Positions 45,801-52,443 of a DNA stretch of 52,443 bases are shown piece after piece. Source of the DNA: an uncultured Porphyromonadaceae bacterium (GTDB lineage Bacteria > Bacteroidota > Bacteroidia > Bacteroidales > Muribaculaceae); the NCBI GenBank assembly GCA_947177405.1, contig CAMWUJ010000011.1, positions 1 through 52,443 of the forward strand, read 5' to 3'. The notes under the pieces are model-generated. The model worked only from the letters and a program-made list of their open reading frames with translations, did not search any database and was not told where the DNA came from. Positions within the stretch are counted from its first letter, which is position 1, and each line of letters begins with the position of its first letter. The position numbers and the translations under genes were made by a program.

Positions 45801-46214
45801 GATTCCTTTGTCTGTATATATATTCTTACCTTTTCTTTCGAATTGGAGCGATGAAGTCTCTAACTCGATTTTTTCCACCGATACGCCGTAAAAATATATC
45901 CTGTCATTTTGATGCAATACCCCGACCGGACGCAGGTCATCATGATATAAGCGATTGCTACCGTCGGTAAAGGATGAAGGAACCGGACTTCCACCTTTAC
46001 CATAGACTCCCACTTTCTCGGGGTTCTGAAATCCCATCTGGCGCAGGGCGTCGTATGGAATCTCATATATTCCCGTCTCTCCAATCTGAATTTTTATCCA
46101 TTTCCCTGATCCTAATACTGAATTGGGAGCAAATTCAAGCGCCCGGGATGTATGAGAAGTGAGAAGTGAGATCAGTATAATGAGAAATGATGCTATGTTA
46201 TGTGAAAAAGACAT
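42864..46214 (-). CDS. Second C25-family (PorU-like) cysteine peptidase
   Basis: This 1116-residue protein has a signal peptide (IASFLIILISLLTSHTSRA). The N-terminal domain (ALEFAPNSVLGSGKWIKIQIGETGIYEIPYDALRQMGF) is the one that opens PorU proteins. The central gingipain-type domain has GMKVIVANSEEVYNEFSGGMPDPMAYRALAKM, the catalytic histidine His638 in FTGHGNMIG and the nucleophile Cys672 in IFACDMSETDF. Ig-like beta modules follow. Unlike the PorU gene at 47576-51001 it lacks a FlgD-like C-terminal sorting domain, ending SDWVSFVIR. It lies between the FAH-like gene (14-nt gap) and porV. It may be a second sortase or a processing protease. Confidence 0.85.
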   Translation of the reverse strand: MSFSHNIASFLIILISLLTSHTSRALEFAPNSVLGSGKWIKIQIGETGIYEIPYDALRQMGFQNPEKVGVYGKGGSPVPSSFTDGSNRLYHDDLRPVGVLHQNDRIYFYGVSVEKIELETSSLQFERKGKNIYTDKGIYFLSENDTPLQIDVEAAPSGQVKIYSLGYDFVYYEKDLHQNTTGTGQLFWGESLLENAMGLKWHHHLPLLNNSGKVRLECKVYAADKSKGTLKYGVEEAISGNKTFTVRHPSPASGTKENPEFIPMTNPISSLSVPGKDATVFMQVSNGDGNFINLDYWILSYSKQIPDFTLTESSQERLSIPISGTRPGMIQGKDNDSVVVFDVTDPESVSALYSRRENNLINYYFKTEGEYRDFIFADLSRPQLSISGYEEVDNSDIHSLAAEGADFIIITTPRYMDFSNQLADLHRIHNGMKVIVANSEEVYNEFSGGMPDPMAYRALAKMAYDSNPGRLKNMLLVGKFFGDFRRTADNPGSKDFLIAFQDNRVSMTTDASNVMDYYGMLDDYTYNSLQNNKVEVGIGILPFHNTQDADRYLQKVEKYLNDTDKALYINEMMSMGGAGDSHTHDGQAIQLSEELDRLAPQKMVNVQLPFDAYGEKGSKDAITTELEYGKLISTFTGHGNMIGLDAAYDIFKSGDIGRLKNDKTGFMLIFACDMSETDFARKGFGEQIVTSTRNGMLGSVIATRTVWSGQNFELAKLLNTSFFTDLSDNIMEGGNLRKYYRQSSPTLGEVYAQAKSQSNYLNSLTYILIGDPALSVPVPLRRISVDLPHSVAPATPFHISGTILGRDSIHLQENSPVETNALAKDEGFNGKIVVKIMTPESKIVSGDFLTNCGVTLDMKAPTGRIIEFQTTVENGEFELDAILPKEVSIYNGKDLQVYVSAYDFDRDLGAAGYSIFNANIADLSEEDTTPPSISCQTDAATSDLMIHLSDDHAISKQGVRAYVGNVLIPILSRDGAASESGKTLDLIVPMSNFKDGKYTVKIEAADIAGNSNVREEMITVAHRRAAIFLHTDRKVAEEEIVFTQSCDHPLSSPLLTITDPTGTTVASIPMNDREFTLNISDLKGAGKNSGLFKAKLEGFGNGGIPLCSDWVSFVIR

Positions 46215-46228
46215 TCTTGCTAATATAT

Positions 46229-46846
46229 TTATTTCACTGATATTTTAAGAAGATTCCTGTCGTTGATATCCATCTTCAGCAAAGAATCAATATTAAGAGC
46301 CACCGCCGGAAAGTCAACAGGAATAAGAATGATATCTCCCATTTTAAGGGAATTGTAACTGCTTATCCTACAGATAGACTGATCTATCTCGTTTCTGCTT
46401 GGTAGAAGAATAGGAACATTTCCAGGCGCCGCGGATTCGGGATGTTTTGTGTCAGGGATGTACTCCACCATGATATGGGCACCTTCACTTGCCTCTTCAT
46501 AAGAAATGAAATCGCCTATCGCCACACTTTTATCAAATCCTGTGGCTGCACTCCAAGGAAGAGAGTTTTCACGGAGAAGAGCCAATGTGTTGGCTGCAGT
46601 TATGTTGAAAGCCGGGGCGACCTCAGTGTAATACCTTGAAGCGAACCCCTGCGAAATTGATTTCCCGAGCCGGCAAATCTTCACGGCTAAGAAAAAAGAT
46701 GCGATGAACATATCATCGAAATCCGGAAGAAAAACGGGATTACCACTCCTCACAATCGAGGAATCAGGAAAAGAGAGGTAAGGAGTGAAAGGCGGCAAAT
46801 CATCGGGTGCGATATTCACATTTGGAAACAAAGCCAATATTTTCAT
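46229..46846 (-). CDS. FAH-fold protein lacking metal ligands (probable pseudoenzyme)
   Basis: This 205-residue protein is related to the fumarylacetoacetate hydrolase family of Bacteroidota: the stretch FLAVKICRLGKSISQGFASRYYTEVAP and ENSLPWSAATGFDKSVAIGDFISYEE align with family members in order and spacing. In active members the metal is held by a Glu-x-Glu just before the VxICRLGK strand and by an Asp in 'TARDLQ'. Here these read MFIASFFL and NITAANTLA, with no acidic ligand at any of the three. A catalytic role is therefore unlikely. The gene overlaps rex by 4 nt (46843-46846), so its product is made together with the redox regulator. Confidence 0.65.
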   Translation of the reverse strand: MKILALFPNVNIAPDDLPPFTPYLSFPDSSIVRSGNPVFLPDFDDMFIASFFLAVKICRLGKSISQGFASRYYTEVAPAFNITAANTLALLRENSLPWSAATGFDKSVAIGDFISYEEASEGAHIMVEYIPDTKHPESAAPGNVPILLPSRNEIDQSICRISSYNSLKMGDIILIPVDFPAVALNIDSLLKMDINDRNLLKISVK

Positions 46847-47547
46847 CTTTCTGGCGAATTTAAACGGTTGAAAATTAAAGCGAGATGAGCATATATAGAG
46901 GTATTGGCCATCACAATCCCTTCAGCCACCTTGACACGATATGGAGTGAAATTCCAGATTGCCTTCACTCCGGCACCGATCGCGATGTCGGCTGATTCCT
47001 GGGCCACATCCGATGGCACGGCCAATATGCCGATGGATGCCGGATTCTCTTCCATTATCTCGTATATTCGGTCGATATGATAGATAGGGACACCTAAGTC
47101 GGTTCGTTTCAGAACTGATGCATCCACATCAAACCCCGCAATTATCTCAAGACCATAGTTGGAAAGCCCCGAATCGCGTATCAACGCCTTCCCAAGGCTC
47201 CCGCAACCTATCATATATGCTTTATGACTACACTTGAATCCGAGGAAATCAGTCAAGGTTTCGACAAGCGCTTCTACTTCATACCCTATTCGGGTCTTTC
47301 CCTTTATATTGAGGAAGGAGAGATCTTTGGCTATCTGGGAGGCATCCACGCTCAAAGCCCGCGAGATCTGAGTGGACGACACGAAAGAGATATTGTTTTT
47401 CTTTAGTGTTTCCACATAAGCCAGATACCATGGTAGCCTTCGGAGAGTAGGCTCGGGAAGAATAATGTTGTTGATTTGATTCATTTCAAAGACTCGTCTC
47501 CTTTCCTGTTTTAAATATTCTTTAAAGAGAGTATTTATGGAAGTCAT
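46843..47547 (-). CDS. rex: Redox-sensing transcriptional repressor Rex
   Basis: This protein of 213 to 234 residues represses fermentation and respiration genes and lets go when NADH rises. The winged-helix part is LPEPTLRRLPWYLAYVETLKKNNISFVSSTQISRALSVDASQIAKDLSFL. The Rossmann part opens with KAYMIGCGSLGKALI; the expected GxGxxG reads GCGSLG. GFDVDASVLKRTDLGVPIYHID and AIWNFTPYRVKVAEGIVMANTSIYAHLA complete the NAD(H) pocket. The start is either ATG 47547 or, more like other Rex proteins, ATG 47484 (MNQINNIILPEPTLRRLPWY). It overlaps the FAH-like gene and sits 28 nt downstream of porU. Confidence 0.95.
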   Translation of the reverse strand: MTSINTLFKEYLKQERRRVFEMNQINNIILPEPTLRRLPWYLAYVETLKKNNISFVSSTQISRALSVDASQIAKDLSFLNIKGKTRIGYEVEALVETLTDFLGFKCSHKAYMIGCGSLGKALIRDSGLSNYGLEIIAGFDVDASVLKRTDLGVPIYHIDRIYEIMEENPASIGILAVPSDVAQESADIAIGAGVKAIWNFTPYRVKVAEGIVMANTSIYAHLALIFNRLNSPER

Positions 47548-47575
47548 TTAAACTTATTCTACCTCCTTCATGAGA

Positions 47576-50500
47576 TTATTGTGCCGTCACCGCGAGCTTT
47601 CGGCTTTTTGATGAATAAGTTCCTTCTTGAGTGGTCACGGTGGCACGGTAGAGATAAATACCTCTGGGCACTCTTACTCCACTGTGGTCGCAGAGATTCC
47701 ACGTGGTATTAAGCACGCAGTTGGTGTCGGTGGAAAGTTTTTCCGTAGAACTCCACACTACTCTTCCGTTGAGATCAAACACTTCGATTGTGCATCCGAG
47801 AGTGCTGTTGGGACGATCCACAGTAACTGCGAATACCACGCTTGTGGAAGCCGGATTCACATTTGTGGTAATATCGGTGATGACCGGATCAATGGCAGCT
47901 CCCACATTGAATTCTATAGTGGATGAGGTGGAATTCCCTGCATTATCCCATGCCGACAGAGTCAGAGTATGCTTACCCGGTTCTATCTCATCAAGAGGGT
48001 AGCAGAGATTACCGGCACCCTCTCTCTCGGGGTTGACAGAGAAGTAATCGCTTACATCGGAATAAACCTTTTTCCCATCCAATGTAAGAGTGATGCGATG
48101 TCCTATCCCGGCATCAGATATATTGATGCCGGATTCATCATAAAGAGAGGCGAATACCACAGGAGTGGAATGAACCACATTCCCTGAAACGAAAGAAGGT
48201 GAATTGAGATAGTACGACTCAATCACCGGATCTTTCTCATCAGAAGGAGCCTCGGAGTCATAACCATAGATATATATGTTTTCGGTCATGCCGTGAGCTT
48301 CCACACCGTTCTGATCGTTCCATGCATAGGCAGAGATAAGAGCCGGAGAATAATTATTTTCTATTTCGGAAGGGAGGAGAAGCCGGGCTGTCCATTTACC
48401 CTGTTCCACACGCACAGAAGTAGTGGTGAGCCTCACCTTGCGGTCGTTGTAGGTGCGATCAAGGCCTTTTCCAAAGTCCTTTGTAGAAATCACTTTCTCT
48501 GAATCATATAGCACAAGCTCAAGGCTACCGGTGAAAGATTCGTCGATTTCACCCGTAGGCGTATGAATACTGCCTGACAAAGAGATTTTCCCCAAAGCGG
48601 GAATCACCGGAGCCTCCGCCTCAGTATCGCTCATATCATGGTCATCTATGGTATCGATACTCACGGTGTTGATAGGTTGGGGGAATGTAAGGGCCGGATC
48701 ACCAAGAAAACAGAAGCGGAGTTTATTGGTGTCGGAGTAATCATTCATACCATTGATATAGAAATCTCCTAATCTCACAGGCTTGTCGCTCCCTTTCTTT
48801 TTTAGGAGATAGGGTGCCATGGCACGGTTAAGTTTGTAATTCTGGGTGATATATACGGTGCGGCTGGGCATAACCATCGCAATAACTCCTCCGTTGGGAT
48901 TGAGGAGCATTATTTCACCACCGCTCACGGCATTGGCATCCCAGCGGGCAAATTCACATGTGCCTCCGAAAAGGAAAGGGAGGTTCTTGTTGGAGAAGCT
49001 GTTTATATCGTTCCATTCCAGAATCTTTTCGTGGGTCCAACTTCTCGGATTGGCATGTCCGAGATAGTTGGCATAGACCACACCTTCATCGATGGTGGCA
49101 AGCAGTTTTGACTTTGCCTGAGGATATGTGAGCCCCACGCTCGTATATTCCAATTGGTAAGAATCCATGTATATGCGGTCGTAGAGATATTTCTTACCTT
49201 CCTCCGAGGAGCTGATTATTGAATATATCTTTTGAGTTTGATCGAAGAAAGTTGCCGGATTGTTGTCATTCACCGGTGTATCGGCATCTTTGTCTGAGTC
49301 GATATCATCTGCCAGGAATAGCATCTTGTTTCTCCACGCACCGTAGTTGGGCTCCTTTACATATTTCTCTATTTTGGTGGCCATTTCGTTAGCTTCCTTA
49401 GCGGAAGTAACCGGCAGACGTCCCACAGCCACTCTTTGTTTGGCGGAGGCCATGTTGAATCCGCTCTTGCAGTCGTCGAGCATGGCAATGTAGCAGTCGG
49501 TGGAGTAGGAGGCAGCCTCTGTGAAAAGATTTGGTTCCTGCCATATCGGCATGGGACGGTAACCGATACCCCGGGCCTCCTCGGATAAGCCTCGGTTATC
49601 GAAATGCGGACGACCCATCAGAAGACAGTATTTTATACCTTCTTCCCCATCACGGTCATACCACATCTTCAGGAGTTTTCTGAAAGCAGAGACATCAGCC
49701 ACACCTCCTGAAAACTCGTTATAAATCTCTTCAGGACGAAGCACCAACACCTTCATTCCATCGTGGTCTCTATGTAAGGCGGCGATGCGACGGGCTGCGT
49801 CCATATAAGTGTCGTAGGAGATTATCACCATATCGGGGGTCTCCATTCCATGTATATTCTGGTTTGCAACGTTCTCCCACTCTGGGGAGATCGCTTCAAC
49901 CCTCTCGGGATCAAAAGCAATATATTCGTGATAACTCTCTTGTAAAGTTATTTCAGCGGTTGATCCCTTAAGATTGAATTTTACTGTCTTTGCATCGTAT
50001 GGCACAGTCACGTCCCATATTACTGTCGAAGCCGAACATCCTTGGATATGTCCCGTTAACTTTTCCTTAGCGGTAGTGTAGAAATAAAGTTGGCCTTTAT
50101 CAAGGGCAAGCTGCCGGTCGTAGAATAATTCGATGAAATCTAATCTGGCAAACGACGCGGTTGCTGAGGAGGAGTAAGCTATATCGAGATTCAGACGGGT
50201 GTCAGTATTATCGAAGGTTTTTACAGTTGACAGCATCTTGCAATATTCAGTAGAGCTTACGGAAGCCTTTAATTGATCGGAAGAGGATGCTGGTAGACGA
50301 TGACCGTTGGCTGTCACTATTATTGAAGAAGTTGATGCTGATTTCGCTCCAAACTTGATTTTCACGATTGCCTCCTTGCCGGCAAGACCATCAAGAGTGA
50401 AAGGGAAGGAGATGGTTTTGTTTCCACGGAAATCTTCTCCGAAAAGAGTTCTGCCGGATTCTCCCGGGGCAGCCTTTTCGGTCTCATGCACCCTGCGCTC

Positions 50501-51001
50501 CTTGAAAGTGGTGACAATGGAATCGGTTGCGACAGGGGCCGCAATCTCTTGCATGATTAATTTCTTGGCCGGTTCACGGTCTGAAAGGAAATATAAACTG
50601 CGTGTATCGTAAGGATTGATTGTATGGGAATAAGGCACATCTGAAGCCTGATTCCATGAAATGATGTCGTTGGCGAAGAAAATAAGTCCTTTCTCACTCT
50701 TTATGGAAGGGAGAATAGGAAGATCATCGGAAATGGTGGGATCTAATTTCTCAGGTACCATCTTACCACCGGTGCCATAGACATTCACCTTTGAGATATC
50801 GGCAAACCCCATGGCGCGCAAAGTGGCAGCCGGAATAAGTTTCATTCCGGTGGAGGTAACAGAGAATCTGACCCATTTTCCCTCAGCAAGAGCTGAGTTT
50901 TCGGCAAAGAATCCCTTGGGAAGGGCTTTTGCCGTGGAAGGCATGAACAGACCTATTAGTGCTAATATTGTAAAGATCAGGATATCGATGTTTCTTTTCA
51001 C
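47576..51001 (-). CDS. porU: Type IX secretion sortase PorU
   Basis: This 1141-residue cell-surface C25 cysteine peptidase removes the C-terminal signal of T9SS cargo and attaches it to lipopolysaccharide. The signal peptide ends STAKA. The N-terminal PorU domain is KWVRFSVTSTGMKLIPAATLRAMGFADISKVNVYGTGG. The catalytic histidine is His649 in ANYLGHANPRSW and the nucleophile Cys682 in GGTCEFARWD, close to the Cys690 reported for P. gingivalis PorU. The C terminus (EVFDLNGRVVWSS, then HSGVRVPRGIYLYRATV) is a FlgD-like type of sorting domain, kept uncleaved in PorU. The start is GTG. It leads a run with rex, the FAH-like gene and the second C25 peptidase. Confidence 0.9.
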   Translation of the reverse strand: MKRNIDILIFTILALIGLFMPSTAKALPKGFFAENSALAEGKWVRFSVTSTGMKLIPAATLRAMGFADISKVNVYGTGGKMVPEKLDPTISDDLPILPSIKSEKGLIFFANDIISWNQASDVPYSHTINPYDTRSLYFLSDREPAKKLIMQEIAAPVATDSIVTTFKERRVHETEKAAPGESGRTLFGEDFRGNKTISFPFTLDGLAGKEAIVKIKFGAKSASTSSIIVTANGHRLPASSSDQLKASVSSTEYCKMLSTVKTFDNTDTRLNLDIAYSSSATASFARLDFIELFYDRQLALDKGQLYFYTTAKEKLTGHIQGCSASTVIWDVTVPYDAKTVKFNLKGSTAEITLQESYHEYIAFDPERVEAISPEWENVANQNIHGMETPDMVIISYDTYMDAARRIAALHRDHDGMKVLVLRPEEIYNEFSGGVADVSAFRKLLKMWYDRDGEEGIKYCLLMGRPHFDNRGLSEEARGIGYRPMPIWQEPNLFTEAASYSTDCYIAMLDDCKSGFNMASAKQRVAVGRLPVTSAKEANEMATKIEKYVKEPNYGAWRNKMLFLADDIDSDKDADTPVNDNNPATFFDQTQKIYSIISSSEEGKKYLYDRIYMDSYQLEYTSVGLTYPQAKSKLLATIDEGVVYANYLGHANPRSWTHEKILEWNDINSFSNKNLPFLFGGTCEFARWDANAVSGGEIMLLNPNGGVIAMVMPSRTVYITQNYKLNRAMAPYLLKKKGSDKPVRLGDFYINGMNDYSDTNKLRFCFLGDPALTFPQPINTVSIDTIDDHDMSDTEAEAPVIPALGKISLSGSIHTPTGEIDESFTGSLELVLYDSEKVISTKDFGKGLDRTYNDRKVRLTTTSVRVEQGKWTARLLLPSEIENNYSPALISAYAWNDQNGVEAHGMTENIYIYGYDSEAPSDEKDPVIESYYLNSPSFVSGNVVHSTPVVFASLYDESGINISDAGIGHRITLTLDGKKVYSDVSDYFSVNPEREGAGNLCYPLDEIEPGKHTLTLSAWDNAGNSTSSTIEFNVGAAIDPVITDITTNVNPASTSVVFAVTVDRPNSTLGCTIEVFDLNGRVVWSSTEKLSTDTNCVLNTTWNLCDHSGVRVPRGIYLYRATVTTQEGTYSSKSRKLAVTAQ

Positions 51002-51099
51002 GTGACAATCAGTTGGTTGGTTTAGACCCCATGACGATTCAAAACCAAGTTCATATTCACAGGGACATATTATTATAATAAACGATCACACTATAGGTG

Positions 51100-51858
51100 T
51101 TATTGTATGTCAGGATCCATTGCATTTAGATATGTTTCCCAGTCTTTTCTCGAGCCTATAAATACGTTCATATCCACTTCGCCCGGTATTCCTTCCACCT
51201 TGCCATGGTGGTCGAATTGCCAGAATGTCCAGTCAGCATCAAAGGGAGTGGAGGAGAAGTGACATATCCATAGGGGCATGCCGGCATAATTATTCATAAG
51301 GAAGTCCTCATAACCGTCGCGATTGGTATAGAACATCACCCTATATCCTTTCAGATTCAGGTAATCCACCATATCCTGAAGTCGGATAAGAATGGAATCT
51401 CTCGGCACCCCTTTTGCATTCCCGGTTTCCTCAATATCTATAGCCACTCCTAATTCGAGCTTTTTATCACCTACCACCCTCATGAAGTTCTGAGCCTGGT
51501 CGGTGCCGTCCTTATCGAAACGGAAGAAATGATAGGCACCTCTTTTGAGACCTGCATGTCCGGCCTTATCATAGTTTATCTGGAAATTCTCATCGCGATG
51601 ATCTTTCCCTTCGCTGGCCTTTATGAACACGAATTCGATGCCGTCTCCGGCAGCCGCATCAAGGTTCATCATATAGTTATGGCGAGATATGTCGATTCCG
51701 CGGATAGGATACCGCTCGTTGCTTACGTAGGGTGCCGAACGCATGTATTCGCGATAGGCGCGTATTGAAGCGAATACAAGTAGAGAAAGCACTCCCAGAA
51801 AAAGGATGGCTGCTTGCAGGTCTTTCTTCTTATGTCTTAATGCTTCACGAATGTTCAT
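51100..51858 (-). CDS. GH25 muramidase, membrane-anchored
   Basis: This 252-residue protein has an N-terminal membrane anchor (LQAAILFLGVLSLLVFASI, about 14-32) and a GH25 lysozyme domain. RGIDISRHNYMMNLDAA holds the first active-site Asp (Asp56), and LGVAIDIEETGN the Asp141/Glu143 pair that hydrolyses the MurNAc-GlcNAc bond. GAYHFFRFDKDGTDQAQNF and the closing TFWQFDHHGKVEGIPGEVDMNVF are also family blocks. Periplasmic, it would remodel peptidoglycan. It sits 98 nt upstream of porU on the same strand, so cotranscription is possible. Confidence 0.92.
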   Translation of the reverse strand: MNIREALRHKKKDLQAAILFLGVLSLLVFASIRAYREYMRSAPYVSNERYPIRGIDISRHNYMMNLDAAAGDGIEFVFIKASEGKDHRDENFQINYDKAGHAGLKRGAYHFFRFDKDGTDQAQNFMRVVGDKKLELGVAIDIEETGNAKGVPRDSILIRLQDMVDYLNLKGYRVMFYTNRDGYEDFLMNNYAGMPLWICHFSSTPFDADWTFWQFDHHGKVEGIPGEVDMNVFIGSRKDWETYLNAMDPDIQ

Positions 51859-51967
51859 GGCACGTAGAGAAGGATAGGATGAAATAGGTTTGAAAATTTG
51901 ATTCTAAGATTATTAACGAAAAAACATCGTTTCACATTGTTTGAAATCGAGTGTTTCTTCCAGGTAT

Positions 51968-52303
51968 TTACGATTTGGTCGGTTTTAAATACTTTAGAAA
52001 TGAAAATCTTTTTCTGGTTAAGAGATAGTGATGGGTTTTCTCATTATCATAGGCTTCCTTCTCAAAAGAAATATCGCGGTAGGCGAGGAAATTATTCCTT
52101 TTTAAAATCAATCGTATCAGCCATTCGATAACGTAAATGATATAGAAGCCTATGTAGCCGAGCTCACGCATCTGCGCCGTATGAATTTTTTCATGGTTGA
52201 TAGTGTCGTGGTCGCACGGTCCCTTGGCGAAAAGCACGCCAAAGAGATTGATAGCATAAAATTTTTTTCCGAAAGGGATTATGCGATTATAAATTATCTT
52301 CAT
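51968..52303 (-). CDS. Tiny HExxH membrane protein (candidate mini-metallopeptidase)
   Basis: This 111-residue protein starts MKIIYNRIIPFGKKFYAINLFGVLFAK. It carries a clear zinc-metallopeptidase motif, NHEKIH (His37, Glu38, His41). One membrane helix follows (about 48-68, LGYIGFYIIYVIEWLIRLIL), then FEKEAYDNE (Glu83), which could give the third zinc ligand as in gluzincins. The C terminus is basic. Similar 110-residue proteins are, to my memory, common in Bacteroidota without a named function. It is monocistronic, with an inverted repeat upstream. Whether it cuts protein is unknown. Confidence 0.72.
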   Translation of the reverse strand: MKIIYNRIIPFGKKFYAINLFGVLFAKGPCDHDTINHEKIHTAQMRELGYIGFYIIYVIEWLIRLILKRNNFLAYRDISFEKEAYDNEKTHHYLLTRKRFSFLKYLKPTKS

Positions 52304-52316
52304 CCTTATGAAACGA

Positions 52317-52361
52317 GAATCGTTGTAAATCAGCGTATAAATAGTTGATTTACAACGATTC
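52317..52361. terminator. 16-bp inverted repeat between tRNA-Gly and the HExxH gene
   Basis: GAATCGTTGTAAATCA (52317-52332) and TGATTTACAACGATTC (52346-52361) pair perfectly around a 13-nt loop, just downstream of the minus-strand tRNA. There is no real T-run after it, so it may be an RNA end stabiliser or a weak terminator. Confidence 0.5.
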
Positions 52362-52370
52362 CGATTTTAG

Positions 52371-52443
52371 AGCGGTAAACGAGACTCGAACTCGCGACCC
52401 TCAGCTTGGGAAGCTGATGCTCTACCAACTGAGCTATTACCGC
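52371..52443 (-). tRNA. tRNA-Gly (CCC)
   Basis: The reverse complement folds as a complete tRNA. The acceptor is GCGGTAA/TTACCGC, and the D arm is GCTC..GAGC. The anticodon stem TCAGC/GCTGA encloses loop TTCCCAA with anticodon CCC, and the T arm carries GTTCGAG. The final CCA is not encoded. It ends exactly at the window edge. Confidence 0.95.

Noticed and set aside
42864-46214. Considered naming this C25 protein as porU because it is next to porV, as porU is in P. gingivalis
   Set aside because: The gene at 47576-51001 has the better PorU motifs (GGTCEFARWD, FlgD-like C-terminal domain and Cys682). I therefore gave it the name and left this one as a paralogue, with some doubt.

Overview
The window reads as chromosomal DNA of a Bacteroidota bacterium, most likely a gut-type Bacteroidales. 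Support comes from house-keeping genes without Shine-Dalgarno sites, repeated TTTG-N19/20-TAnnTTTG promoters, the protein families present (DUF1460, DUF4105, DUF4249, DUF4974/STN, WG repeats, DcaP-like porin) and type IX secretion system (T9SS) genes. Placement near Muribaculaceae is my inference from overall protein character and was not tested. No prophage, CRISPR array or intact insertion sequence is visible.

Layout. 1-836: the 3' part of a CAT-anticodon tRNA, its terminator, and a YafQ-type toxin-antitoxin pair lying between two diverged copies of a 36-bp element. 979-5213: a YccF membrane protein, an uncharacterised acidic protein, the wreck of a small secreted-peptide gene ending at an IS-like palindrome, and a divergent HxlR-regulated pair (flavodoxin-type reductase plus NTF2-like protein). 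5468-15710: mostly envelope or secreted proteins (DUF1460 amidase-like, a T9SS-tagged esterase, two bPH2 membrane proteins, a large lipoprotein, a YD-type protein, a Sel1-repeat protein) and one orphan coiled-coil protein behind a strong palindrome. 16276-20945: an uptake/signalling operon (membrane protein with DUF4974/STN domain, TonB-dependent receptor, DUF4249 lipoprotein, ECF sigma factor). 21064-24764: porin, SGNH hydrolase, a 195-bp MITE-like element, WG-repeat protein. 25016-34436: a run of rluB-like, asnS, DUF4105 (Lnb-like), a catalytically degenerate PafA-like phosphatase and secA. 34620-40257: ahpC-ahpF facing sufC-sufD-sufS (no sufB). 40411-51858, all on the minus strand: cvpA-like, ispF, porV, a second C25 peptidase, a degenerate FAH-fold protein, rex, porU and a GH25 muramidase. 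51968-52443: a tiny HExxH membrane protein and tRNA-Gly(CCC).

How the genes connect. Three themes recur. One is protein export to the surface: SecA, the Lnb-like lipoprotein enzyme, PorU, PorV and a probable T9SS cargo esterase. The second is redox and oxidant response: AhpCF, Suf, Rex and the HxlR-controlled reductase. The third is regulated outer-membrane uptake: ECF sigma, STN-type receptor and lipoprotein.

Most notable for follow-up are two apparent pseudoenzymes embedded in essential-looking operons (the PafA-like protein before secA and the FAH-like protein between rex and a C25 peptidase), the pair of C25/PorU-like proteins, a pseudouridine synthase with a prion-like 250-residue N-terminal repeat, and the orphan gene at 14814 behind a 21-bp palindrome. 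All calls come from reading the sequence; no database search was possible.
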